This document shows, piece after piece, positions 27,577-37,508 of a stretch of DNA of 64,000 nt. The stretch lies in contig NKIW01000006.1 in the NCBI GenBank assembly GCA_002256205.1, positions 254,247 through 318,246 of the forward strand. The letters run 5' to 3'. The notes under the pieces are model-generated. The model made no database searches. It was not told the DNA's origin and saw nothing but the letters and a program-made list of their open reading frames with translations. The position numbers were made by a program, and so were the translations under genes. Position 1 is the first letter of the stretch, and the number at the start of each line of letters is the position of its first letter. Source of the stretch: Rhizobiales bacterium PAR1 (GTDB lineage Bacteria; Pseudomonadota; Alphaproteobacteria; Rhizobiales; Beijerinckiaceae).

Positions 27577-28218
27577 ATGACCAACGAAACCGCCTCGCCC
27601 AAGCAGAACCCCTTCGCCAAGCTCGCGCTTGAAATGGGGCCGCTGGTGCTGTTTTTTGCTGCTAATTCCAAGCCGGAATGGTTCCGCCCGCTGGTGGGGG
27701 CGGTGCTCGGGCAAGAGATCGTGACTTCTCCCAAGGCGCCGATCCTGATTGCAACAGCGGTGTTCATGACCGCCATGCTGATCTCGCTGGTGATCGCGTG
27801 GTTCCTGCATCGCAAGCTGCCGATCATGCCGCTGGTCACGGGCGCCGTGGTGCTCGTGTTCGGTTCGCTCACGCTGATCCTGCAGGATGATCTCTTTATC
27901 AAGCTCAAGCCGACCATCGTGAATGCGTTGTTCGGCACGATTCTGCTGGGCGGCCTTGCGTTCGGTAAACCGCTGCTACCCTATGTGCTCGAAAGCGTGT
28001 TCCACCTTGATGACGAGGGTTGGCGCAAACTCACCTTCCGCTGGGGGATTTTCTTCTTTGTGCTCGCGGCGCTCAATGAGGTCATCTGGCGGACGCAGAC
28101 GACCGATTTCTGGGTGGCCTTCAAGGTCTGGGGCGTGATGCCGCTGACAATTCTCTTCACCCTCGCTCAGACGCCGATGATGATGCGCCACGGATTCGAC
28201 CCCGAAGGGAAGAAGTAA
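27577..28218 (+). CDS. yciB: Inner membrane-spanning protein YciB (septation protein A family)
   Basis: The 213-residue protein has about six hydrophobic segments and the YciB blocks MGPLVLFFAANS near residue 20, FKPTI-like LKPTIVNALFG, and LRWGIFF-like FRWGIFFFVLAALNE. Related proteins affect septation and envelope synthesis. The ATG at 27577 follows AGAGGC. A near copy of its last 43 bases lies 70 bases downstream (see repeats). It is divergent from the FAH-family gene. Confidence 0.92.
   Translation: MTNETASPKQNPFAKLALEMGPLVLFFAANSKPEWFRPLVGAVLGQEIVTSPKAPILIATAVFMTAMLISLVIAWFLHRKLPIMPLVTGAVVLVFGSLTLILQDDLFIKLKPTIVNALFGTILLGGLAFGKPLLPYVLESVFHLDDEGWRKLTFRWGIFFFVLAALNEVIWRTQTTDFWVAFKVWGVMPLTILFTLAQTPMMMRHGFDPEGKK
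28176..28218 (+). repeat. 3' end of yciB, copy 1 of a 43-base direct repeat
   Basis: These 43 bases encode the last residues of YciB (MMMRHGFDPEGKK) and the stop. They match 28289-28331 at 38 of 43 positions by eye. Confidence 0.85.
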
Positions 28219-28240
28219 CATCGGCTTCATCTAAGCCCCG

Positions 28241-28280
28241 CCTTTCGGACGCAAAACCGGTTCCCACTTTTGCTCGAAAG
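28241..28280 (+). repeat. Candidate dispersed intergenic element between the two yciB-end copies
   Basis: The stretch beginning CCTTTCGGACGCAAAACCGG and running through CCACTTTTGCTCGAAA resembles, from memory, a short sequence motif commonly dispersed between genes in Hyphomicrobiales genomes. It contains a partial inverted repeat (GCAAAA and TTTTGC). Only one copy was noticed in this window. Confidence 0.4.
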
Positions 28281-28288
28281 CCGTTGAC

Positions 28289-28331
28289 GATGATGATGCG
28301 TCGCAGGTTCGACCCGGAAGGGAAGAAGTAA
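28289..28331 (+). repeat. Extra copy of the yciB 3' end (copy 2), non-coding
   Basis: A second copy of the yciB end including the stop codon, ending four bases before the ccmG stop on the other strand. It has no start codon or body of its own, so it is a fragment. Confidence 0.85.
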
Positions 28332-28334
28332 GCC

Positions 28335-28901
28335 CTATCGCCCGGCCAATGCTTTTTCGATGGCCGGGAGCAGCTTGCCCTGCAGCGATTCCTCGGTCAG
28401 CGGACCGACATGCTTGAAGGCGATCTTGCCGTCGCCGGTGACGACAAAGGTCTCCGGTACGCCGTAGACACCCCATTCGATCGAGGCGCGGCCATCGGTA
28501 TCCGCACCGATGAAGGCATAGGGGTTGCCGAGTTTGCCGAGGAAACGGCGCGCGTTTTCCGCCTTGTCCTTCTGGTTGATGCCGGCGATCTGGAAGCGCG
28601 TATCTTTCGCCAGTTCCATCAAGAGCGGGTGCTCCTGTTGGCAGGGCGCGCACCACGAGGCAAAAACGTTGACGAGGGTAACGCGGCCCTTCGCAAGATC
28701 AACCTGCGTGAAGCCAGGCTGGTTATGGCCATCGACTGCGGGCAGTGAAAACACCGGCACAGGTTTGCCGATCAGCGCGGAGGGGAGTTTCGTCGGGTCA
28801 CCCGCAAAGAGGCGCACCAGAAACACCGCGGCCAGTGCAGCAAACAAAATCAGCGGCAGATAGGCTATGAGTGCGCGCCGTTTCGGCGCTCCGGCGCTCA
28901 C
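28335..28901 (-). CDS. ccmG: Cytochrome c biogenesis thiol:disulfide interchange protein CcmG/DsbE
   Basis: The 188-residue protein has one N-terminal membrane helix (about residues 10-28) and a periplasmic thioredoxin fold with the active site FASWCAPCQQEHP and the YGVPETFVV cis-Pro loop. It reduces apocytochrome c cysteines for haem attachment. The GTG start overlaps the ccmD TGA. Last gene of ccmABCDG. Confidence 0.94.
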   Translation of the reverse strand: MSAGAPKRRALIAYLPLILFAALAAVFLVRLFAGDPTKLPSALIGKPVPVFSLPAVDGHNQPGFTQVDLAKGRVTLVNVFASWCAPCQQEHPLLMELAKDTRFQIAGINQKDKAENARRFLGKLGNPYAFIGADTDGRASIEWGVYGVPETFVVTGDGKIAFKHVGPLTEESLQGKLLPAIEKALAGR

Positions 28902-29050
28902 GACTGTCCCTCACGGGTTTCCATCGCCGCGAGGCGACGAGCCGCACTGCGGTTGGCGAGGAGGCTCGACAGGATCATCCAGCCGACAATGACGCCCGCC
29001 GCCACATAAGACGCGAGGATGTAGCTTCCGTGCGGTCCAAGATCAGCCAT
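28898..29050 (-). CDS. ccmD: Haem exporter protein CcmD
   Basis: This 50-residue gene is easy to miss. From the ATG at 29050 it gives MADLGPHGSYILASYVAAGV, one membrane helix, then a basic tail with NRSAARRLAAME. That is the typical CcmD layout (short periplasmic start, single helix, charged cytoplasmic tail). CcmD tethers CcmE to the CcmABC complex. It starts two bases after the ccmC stop and its TGA overlaps the GTG of ccmG. Confidence 0.9.
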   Translation of the reverse strand: MADLGPHGSYILASYVAAGVIVGWMILSSLLANRSAARRLAAMETREGQS

Positions 29051-29052
29051 GC

Positions 29053-29820
29053 TCAGGCTCCCGTCGATTTCGCCAGCTTGTCAGCGGCGACAATCTGCAG
29101 CCGCTCCAGACGACGCGTCATCAGTTCGGTTTTCATACGGAGGATGAGAAGCACCAGATAAAGGAACAAATACGCGAGTCCCATGGCGAAAAGCGGTGTC
29201 AGCATCGATTTGTGGATCGAGGGGCCACCCATGCGGAAGACCGAGGCGGGCTGATGCAGGGTATACCACCAATCGACCGAGAATTTGATGATTGGCAGGT
29301 TGACCGCGCCGACGAGGGTGAGGATCGCCACGGCGCGGGCGCCGCGCTGTGGCTCGTCGATGGCGCGCCATAGCGCGATGATGCCGAGATAGATCAGGAA
29401 GAGGATCAGTACCGAGGTGAGACGCGCGTCCCACTCCCACCAGGTGCCCCACATCGGCTTGCCCCAGAAAGAGCCGGTGATGAGGCAGATCAGCGTGAAG
29501 CCCGCGCCGAGCGGAGCGGCCGCCTTCTGCGCGACATCGGCCATGGGGTGGCGGAAAACGAGGGTTCCCAGCGCCGAGACGCTCATGCCGGCGTAAACGA
29601 AGAGTGCCAACCACGCCGCCGGCACGTGGATATACATGATCCGCACGGTTTCGCCCTGCTGGTAATCCGCTGGAGAGGTCATGAACGCGCCGTAGAGCCC
29701 GTAGGCGAAGGCAGCAACGGTTGCGATGATCAGCGGCCACAGCAGGCGGTTCGCAAGCGTGTTGAACGCCGCCGGATTGGCAAGCCGGAGCCAGAGCGAG
29801 GGTTTGGTAGCGGTTTCCAT
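29053..29820 (-). CDS. ccmC: Haem ABC transporter permease CcmC
   Basis: The 255-residue protein has about six membrane helices and the Trp-rich haem-handling motif WGTWWEWDARLTS between helices. Conserved histidines lie in MYIHVPAAW and in LHQPASV. It loads haem onto CcmE in the periplasm. The ATG at 29820 was chosen because the product then starts METATKPSLWLRLANPAAF; a frame extension to 29913 looks non-coding. Confidence 0.95.
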   Translation of the reverse strand: METATKPSLWLRLANPAAFNTLANRLLWPLIIATVAAFAYGLYGAFMTSPADYQQGETVRIMYIHVPAAWLALFVYAGMSVSALGTLVFRHPMADVAQKAAAPLGAGFTLICLITGSFWGKPMWGTWWEWDARLTSVLILFLIYLGIIALWRAIDEPQRGARAVAILTLVGAVNLPIIKFSVDWWYTLHQPASVFRMGGPSIHKSMLTPLFAMGLAYLFLYLVLLILRMKTELMTRRLERLQIVAADKLAKSTGA

Positions 29821-29945
29821 CAGACAGGCTTGTCCATCAGCGTGTTGGGCGACGAGGCGAAGTGTGCCGGGGGAATAGGGGCGGGAAATAGGGGAAGGCG
29901 CGGCGCGATGCAAACGAGATGGATCAATTCCAGAGGTTTAACCAG

Positions 29946-30611
29946 TCAATTTCGCGCGAACCGGAGCGCGCCGGCGGCGGCAAGCGGCGCGATCACCAGC
30001 ATGATGAGGCTCACGCCGGCGAGCAGCATCAGCGGGGTTTCATAAGCACGCCCGGCTGCGGCTTCCTTCACCACGGTCGCGCCGAAAATCAGCGTCGGGA
30101 TCGAAAGCGGCAGCACAAGCACCGAGAGCAGCAGTCCGCCGCGCTTGAGGCTGACGGTGAGCGAGGCGCCGACAAGGCCGATAAGAGTCAGTGCAGGGGT
30201 GCCAATCAGAAGTGAAATCGTCAGGGGCAGCATCGCTCCGGGCTCGATGGCGAGCATCAGGCCGAGCAGCGGCGCGACAAGGCTGAGGGGCAGGCCAGTC
30301 ACCAGCCAATGCGCCAGCGCTTTTGCTGCTAGAACCAGCATCAGCGGGGTATCACCCAGGAGGAGATGATCGACAATGCCGTCTTCCTCGTCGGCCTGAA
30401 GCAGCCGATCAAGCCCGAGGAGGGTCGCGAGCAGCGCCGCGAGCCAGAGAATTGCCGGGGCGATGCGACCGATCAGCTTCTGGTCGGCACCGATCGCGAA
30501 GGGGACGACCGAGATCAGGATGAGAAAGAAGACGATCCCGAGTTCGGCACCGGCTCCGATGCGGCGTGCCAGCGTGATTTCGCGGCGGATGACGGCGAAA
30601 AGGGCGTTCAT
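29946..30611 (-). CDS. ccmB: Haem exporter permease CcmB
   Basis: The 221-residue integral membrane protein has about six helices and the opening MNALFAVIRREITLARR, with EEDGIVDHLLLG and ALAHWLVTGLPL as further CcmB blocks. It forms the transporter core with CcmA and CcmC. It overlaps ccmA by four bases. A 125-base gap separates it from ccmC. Confidence 0.94.
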   Translation of the reverse strand: MNALFAVIRREITLARRIGAGAELGIVFFLILISVVPFAIGADQKLIGRIAPAILWLAALLATLLGLDRLLQADEEDGIVDHLLLGDTPLMLVLAAKALAHWLVTGLPLSLVAPLLGLMLAIEPGAMLPLTISLLIGTPALTLIGLVGASLTVSLKRGGLLLSVLVLPLSIPTLIFGATVVKEAAAGRAYETPLMLLAGVSLIMLVIAPLAAAGALRFARN

Positions 30612-31246
30612 GACGCGACCCCTCCCAGCATCAGATGCCGAACCTCGATCCCCAAAGGCTGATGGGTCGCGACAATGGCCATGCCGCCGGATTTCTGATG
30701 TTCGGCGAGAAGATCACCGACCAGCGCCTGCCCTGCGACATCGAGCGCGGCGAGCGGTTCATCGAGCAGCCATACCGGGCGCGGCGCCACAAGCAGCCGC
30801 GCGAGGGCGACGCGGCGACGCTGACCAGCGGAAAGCACCTGCACCGGGAGATCCGCCAGACTTCCCGCGCCGAGACGCTCCAGCGCGAAGGGAATGCGGG
30901 CAGCGTCACCGCCAAGAATGCCCGCAGCAAAGGCGAGGTTTTCGGCTGGCGTCAGGGCTTCGCGCAGGCCCTCGCGATGGCCATGATAATGAAGAAGGGT
31001 GGAGGCCTCGTCGTCTTCGCTCAAACCCAGCCAGCGGATCGTCCCCGCGTCAGGTTGGGTGAAGCCGGCCAGAAGGCGCATCAGGGTCGATTTGCCGGTG
31101 CCGTTCGCGCCGGTGAGCTGGAGGATATCGCCGGAGGCAAGGTCAACGTCCAGCGCGTCGAACAGCAGGCGAAACCCGCGCCGCACGGCGAGGCCGCGCG
31201 CCTCAAGCCGCAGCACTTTCGCAAAGGGGATTTTGCTCTCGCCCAA
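30608..31246 (-). CDS. ccmA: Haem exporter ATP-binding protein CcmA
   Basis: The ABC ATPase has Walker A LTGANGTGKSTLMRLL, signature LSAGQRRRVALARLL and Walker B PVWLLDEP. The longest frame begins at TTG (31246, 212 residues). Typical CcmA proteins begin with the RLEARGLAVRRG segment, which would favour the in-frame GTG at 31216 (202 residues), although neither has a strong ribosome site. It energises release of holo-CcmE. First gene of ccmABCDG. Confidence 0.92.
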   Translation of the reverse strand: MGESKIPFAKVLRLEARGLAVRRGFRLLFDALDVDLASGDILQLTGANGTGKSTLMRLLAGFTQPDAGTIRWLGLSEDDEASTLLHYHGHREGLREALTPAENLAFAAGILGGDAARIPFALERLGAGSLADLPVQVLSAGQRRRVALARLLVAPRPVWLLDEPLAALDVAGQALVGDLLAEHQKSGGMAIVATHQPLGIEVRHLMLGGVAS

Positions 31247-31599
31247 AGTTGCAGTTCCGCCCCAAATCCAGTTCCCGCATTCCTTGCGGGATGATCCTGA
31301 TCAAAACGCCGGAATTTTTTCGCTTCAACCCGGCATGTACGACTTATCGGCGTGTAGCGGTAAATTTAGAAATGATCTATAGAGCGCTCGGCTGCGTCGC
31401 GCGCTTGGGTAAAGCGCGGGGTCCGGGCACACCCGGGCGGCGCACGCGGAAGTTCAGGCTTGGCAGGCTAACCTTTGGCAGGCCTGAGCCAGAATGGCAT
31501 TCGCGCTCCGGTTCATGGTCCAACTCCATGCGCCTGAGGTTGTAGAGGCTTCCCCGGCCACCCCGAATTGTGACCCTTTAATCAAGGAATATCTGCCAG
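31247..31599. other. Divergent regulatory region between ccmA and the aconitase gene
   Basis: This 353-base stretch has no convincing protein gene. It contains a hairpin at 31274-31290 (CCCGCA/TGCGGG, no T run) and an imperfect inverted repeat resembling an iron-control element at 31365-31381. Promoters for both flanking genes must lie here. Confidence 0.5.
31365..31381. promoter_or_regulatory. ICE-box-like element (possible Irr site) upstream of acnA
   Basis: TTTAGAA, a 3-base spacer, and ATCTATA. The left half matches the Irr/ICE half-site TTTAGAA fully; the right half matches TTCTAAA at 5 of 7. Aconitase is an iron-sulfur enzyme and a plausible Irr target. The match is partial and the call is tentative. 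Confidence 0.3.
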
Positions 31600-34296
<2,697 letters not shown>

Positions 34297-34346
34297 TCGG
34301 CCAAGCGACTCCGAACCCGATTTTTGGGGTTTGGGACACTCAAATC

Positions 34347-34376
34347 CGCCGCAGGGGCAACTCTGCGGCGTTTTTT
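34347..34376 (+). terminator. Rho-independent terminator of acnA
   Basis: CGCCGCAG and CTGCGGCG form an 8-bp stem with an 8-base loop, followed by six T residues. Confidence 0.92.
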
Positions 34377-34463
34377 ATGGCTGTACACCGGCTTGTGATT
34401 GGCCCTTGAAGCTGAAAACGTTTTTGGATGAAATTCGGAAACAGTTTCTGGTAAAACAAACCC

Positions 34464-35231
34464 ATGTCGTTCACCCGTCGCACCTTCTCGGCTTTCTCGC
34501 TCGGCGCAGTCTTTGCGCCGGGTTCGCTTGTTGCGCAGTCTGCCGGCACCCAGCAATCTGGCGCCTTGCCGCTGACGGTTGTCGAGTTGTTCACCAGTCA
34601 GGGTTGCTCATCCTGCCCGGCGGCGGATGCGCTGATGCTGGAGATGAGCAAGCAGGCGAATGTCATCTCGCTTACCTTTCCGGTCGAAATCTGGGACTAC
34701 GTCGGCTGGAAGGATACGCTCGCCAAGCCCGCCTTCACCAAGCGCCAGAAGGCCTATGCCGCCATGGTTGCGGGCAAGCGGATCTATACGCCGCAGGCCA
34801 TCGTCAATGGCCGCGCGCATTGTGTGGGCTCTGATATCTCGGCGTTGACGCGCCTAAAGACCTCCACCGCGCGGGATGCGGGTGCGAAGCTTGGTGTCGA
34901 GAAGACGGCGGATGGCTGGGTTGCCACGGTTGCAGCTGGCAGTGATGCGGCACAAGCGGCACGACTCATCCTGCTGCCGCTGATTTCGCGCCAGACCGTG
35001 AAGATTGGACGCGGTGAGAATTCCGGCCGCACGGTGACCTATGGCAATGTCGTGCGCGAGATCGTCGATCTCGGTGTGCTTGGCGCAGTCGAGCGTAAGG
35101 TTCAGATCGCGGCAAAAGACGTTGTAACTGATGGCGCGGATGGTTTTGCCTTGCTGGTGCAGGCTGGAACCACAGATGCGCCCGCTGCCGTGCTGACGGC
35201 TGCGCTGGTGGACTCCGCCAGCCGCAGCTGA
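34464..35231 (+). CDS. DUF1223 family thioredoxin-like protein, exported
   Basis: The 255-residue protein starts MSFTRRTFSAFSLGAVF, a twin-arginine-like signal ending near AQS. The mature part has VVELFTSQGCSSCPAADALM, a CxxC-containing thioredoxin-like active site, and YTPQAIVNGRAHCVGSD, the DUF1223 signature with a third cysteine. It may be a periplasmic thiol-redox protein; the partner is unknown. A sigma-54 element for the next gene begins about 50 bases after its stop. Confidence 0.88.
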   Translation: MSFTRRTFSAFSLGAVFAPGSLVAQSAGTQQSGALPLTVVELFTSQGCSSCPAADALMLEMSKQANVISLTFPVEIWDYVGWKDTLAKPAFTKRQKAYAAMVAGKRIYTPQAIVNGRAHCVGSDISALTRLKTSTARDAGAKLGVEKTADGWVATVAAGSDAAQAARLILLPLISRQTVKIGRGENSGRTVTYGNVVREIVDLGVLGAVERKVQIAAKDVVTDGADGFALLVQAGTTDAPAAVLTAALVDSASRS

Positions 35232-35280
35232 GGCTTTCCTGACCTGATGCAAAAGCCTGAAGAGGCGCGCCTTGTGGTTC

Positions 35281-35296
35281 TGGCGCGGGATTTGCT
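35281..35296 (+). promoter_or_regulatory. Sigma-54 (-24/-12) promoter element upstream of nasT
   Basis: TGGCGCGGGATTTGCT matches the consensus TGGCACG-N4-TTGCW, with GG and GC separated by exactly 10 bases. The predicted transcription start (about 35306) gives a leader of roughly 27 bases before the nasT ATG at 35333. This fits NtrC-type nitrogen control of the regulators. No clear NtrC site was identified upstream. Confidence 0.65.
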
Positions 35297-35332
35297 GCGT
35301 TGCGGGTGTATGTTTCCGCAACCTGAGTGCCG

Positions 35333-35950
35333 ATGCCTGATCAACGCCCTTCCGATTCGCAGGCCCTGTCGATCCTCGTGATCGACGAGGACGAGATTCG
35401 CGCGTCGATCATCCGGGAGGGTTTGCGCGAGGCGGGGCATCAACGCGTTCATGTGATCTCGGTGATGGATGGGCTCGTGCGCGCCGTGGAGGATCTTGCA
35501 CCGGATGTGATCGTGATCGATCTTGCCAACCCGAGCCGCGATCTCGTCGAGCATCTCAGCCAGGTTTCGCGCGCAGTCCGGCGACCGGTTGCGATGTTCG
35601 TTGACCAATCCGATGCCGGGATCATGGAAGCGGCGATCAGCGCCGGTGTCTCGGCCTATGTGGTTGACGGGCTCAGGAAGGATCGCGTCAAGGCGATCCT
35701 CGATATGGCGGTCGCGCGCTTTACCGCCTATTCGCGCCTGAGGGATGAACTCGAGTCGACCCGACAGGCGCTGGAAGATCGCAAGGCGATCGACCGGGCG
35801 AAAGCCATTCTCCAGAAATTGCGCGGCGTATCCGAGGAGGAGGCCTACCACCTCATCCGCCGCAAGGCGATGGCGGAAAACCGCCGTATGGGCGAGGTTG
35901 CCCGCGCCCTTGTTTCAACCGCCGACTTGCTGACAGGGACGGATCCATAA
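35333..35950 (+). CDS. nasT: Nitrate-responsive ANTAR antiterminator NasT
   Basis: The 205-residue protein has an N-terminal response-regulator receiver domain (SILVIDEDEIRASII, VIVIDLANP, VAMFVDQSD) and a C-terminal ANTAR RNA-binding domain (about residues 140-195: DRKAIDRAKAILQKLRGVSEEEAYHLIRR... AENRRM). ANTAR proteins bind paired hexaloop stem-loops and stop a terminator from forming. NasT is held inactive by NasS when nitrate is absent. The next gene is NasS-like, and a matching RNA target lies before nrtA. ATG at 35333; a GTG two codons upstream is possible. Confidence 0.93.
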   Translation: MPDQRPSDSQALSILVIDEDEIRASIIREGLREAGHQRVHVISVMDGLVRAVEDLAPDVIVIDLANPSRDLVEHLSQVSRAVRRPVAMFVDQSDAGIMEAAISAGVSAYVVDGLRKDRVKAILDMAVARFTAYSRLRDELESTRQALEDRKAIDRAKAILQKLRGVSEEEAYHLIRRKAMAENRRMGEVARALVSTADLLTGTDP

Positions 35951-37152
35951 TGCCCGAACTTCGCGACATTCAACCCCGCGAAACGATCCGCATCGGTTTC
36001 ATGCCACTCCTGGATGCGGCGATTCCGGTTGTCGCGGCGCGCTGCGGCTTTGCCAGGAAGTACGGACTTGAGATCGAACTGGTGCGCGAGACTTCCTGGG
36101 CCAATGTGCGTGACAGGCTGGCGATTGGCCATTTCGATGCCGCGCATCTTCTCGCGCCGCTCCCCATCGCGGCGACCCTCGGCCTCACGCCCTATGATGT
36201 GCCGCTCGTTGTGCCGATGACGCTCGGGCATGGCGGCAACGCGATCACGGTGAGCGAAACTGTCTGGCAGGCCATGGTCACGGCGATGCCAGAAGTGGTC
36301 GCCAATGATCCCGTGACGACCGGGCAGGCGCTCAAGCAGGTTATACTTGTGCGGAGGCAGCGCGGGGAAGCGCCGCTCGCGCTGGCGGTGGTTCACCCCT
36401 ATTCCTCGCATAATTACGAGCTGCGCTATTGGCTCGCAGCCTCGGGCATTGATCCGGATGAGGATGTCGCCATCGCGATCCTGCCGCCGCCCTATATGCC
36501 GGATGCGCTCGCGGCGCGGCGGATTGACGGCTTCTGCGTCGGCGAGCCGTGGAACAGCGTCGCGGCGCAGCGTTCGGCGGGGCGCATCATCCTCACCAAG
36601 CAGGCGATCTGGCCGGCGAGCCCGGACAAAGTTTTGGCGCTCCGGGCCGATTGGGCCGAGGCACATGGCGATCTTGTCGACCGGCTGATGCTGGCGCTGA
36701 TCGAAAGTGCGCTGTGGTGCGCCGAACCCGCCTATCTTGAGCCACTTGTCGAGATCATGAGTGGCCCGGATATTCTTGGGGTGGACGCTGAATCCATCCG
36801 GCCCGCGCTTTCTGGCGCTCTGGTGCTGGCGGATGGTCCGCACGTCATCCCCGGCATGTTGGACTTCGCGGGCGGGGATGCGAATTTTCCCTGGAAGAGC
36901 CATGCGCTCTGGTATCTCGCGCAGATGATCCGCTGGCGGCAGGCCAGCCCCGCGCCCGAAGCGGGAGAGCGCGCAGCGGCGGTTTACCGGCCTGATCTTT
37001 ATCGCAAGGCGGCTATGCACCTCGGGCTTTCCGCGCCTGAAGCCGACTTCCGGCATGAGGCAGGAAGCGCCACGAAACCCTCGCTAGGGTTCTTCGATGG
37101 GATGACTTTCGATCCGGAGGATCTGTTGCCGGGCTGTTGCATCGCGAGATAG
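35950..37152 (+). CDS. nasS: Cytoplasmic nitrate/nitrite sensor NasS
   Basis: The 400-residue protein is related to NrtA/CmpA nitrate-binding proteins: RIGFMPLLDAAIPVVAARCGFA, RETSWANVRDRLAIGHFDAAHLLAPLP, ELRYWLAASGIDPDEDV and the RIDGFCVGEPWNSVAAQ block. It has no signal peptide, so it is cytoplasmic, which separates NasS from transport binding proteins. NasS binds NasT and releases it when nitrate or nitrite is bound. The ATG overlaps the nasT stop by one base (TAATG). Confidence 0.92.
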   Translation: MPELRDIQPRETIRIGFMPLLDAAIPVVAARCGFARKYGLEIELVRETSWANVRDRLAIGHFDAAHLLAPLPIAATLGLTPYDVPLVVPMTLGHGGNAITVSETVWQAMVTAMPEVVANDPVTTGQALKQVILVRRQRGEAPLALAVVHPYSSHNYELRYWLAASGIDPDEDVAIAILPPPYMPDALAARRIDGFCVGEPWNSVAAQRSAGRIILTKQAIWPASPDKVLALRADWAEAHGDLVDRLMLALIESALWCAEPAYLEPLVEIMSGPDILGVDAESIRPALSGALVLADGPHVIPGMLDFAGGDANFPWKSHALWYLAQMIRWRQASPAPEAGERAAAVYRPDLYRKAAMHLGLSAPEADFRHEAGSATKPSLGFFDGMTFDPEDLLPGCCIAR

Positions 37153-37318
37153 GCGCCTGTCATTTCGGATGCCTGCCTGTTTCTTGGGCGATCTGCTCGC
37201 GATCTGCTGCGACCTTGGGGTGCTGCTCCACCGGTTTGTTCTATGCGTGGCGGGCATTTTCCGCTGAGGCGGCAGGAATCGCCGGGAGATCTCCGTACAT
37301 TTCGCATTGCAACAAAAT

Positions 37319-37334
37319 TGGCATGTCTTCTGCT
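37319..37334 (+). promoter_or_regulatory. Sigma-54 (-24/-12) promoter element of the nrtABC-nirBD-nasA-cysG operon
   Basis: TGGCATGTCTTCTGCT matches TGGCACG-N4-TTGCW with GG and GC exactly 10 bases apart. The predicted start at about 37345 places the first ANTAR hairpin (37349) right at the 5' end of the transcript, which supports the assignment. Confidence 0.7.
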
Positions 37335-37344
37335 TGTTCCTTTT

Positions 37345-37412
37345 CCTGAGCCAATGACGGCTTTCTGACTGAGACATTCAAGGCCCTCGGGGCCAAACGG
37401 CAGCGCCGCCGG
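37345..37412 (+). promoter_or_regulatory. ANTAR-target tandem stem-loops (NasT binding RNA) in the nrtA leader
   Basis: Stem-loop P1 is AGCC-AATGAC-GGCT (37349-37362) and P2 is CGGC-AGCGCC-GCCG (37399-37412). Both have 4-bp stems and hexanucleotide loops with A at position 1 and G at position 4, the pattern bound by ANTAR domains. P2 overlaps the 5' arm of the terminator (37406-37417), so P2 bound by NasT excludes the terminator. A further hairpin (37383-37395) lies in the 36-base linker. Confidence 0.75.
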
Positions 37413-37469
37413 AAGACTGGGAATGCGGGACATCCGCATCTCACGTTCTTTCGGCGGCTTTTTGTTTTG
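37406..37469 (+). terminator. Leader terminator before nrtA, controlled by NasT
   Basis: GCCGCCGGAAGA (37406-37417) pairs with TCTTTCGGCGGC (37448-37459), a 12-bp stem with one G-U pair, followed by TTTTTGTTTT. The loop holds an inner hairpin (ATGCGG/CCGCAT). It lies 40 bases before the nrtA ATG, so without antitermination the operon would be off. Confidence 0.9.
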
Positions 37470-37508
37470 GACCGGCGGGGTGAGCCGGTTACGAAAGGAC
37501 CAGATGCG

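Noticed and set aside
37383..37395. GGCCC-TCG-GGGCC hairpin as the first ANTAR stem-loop
   Set aside because: Its loop is not a hexanucleotide with A1 and G4; the upstream AGCC-AATGAC-GGCT fits better.
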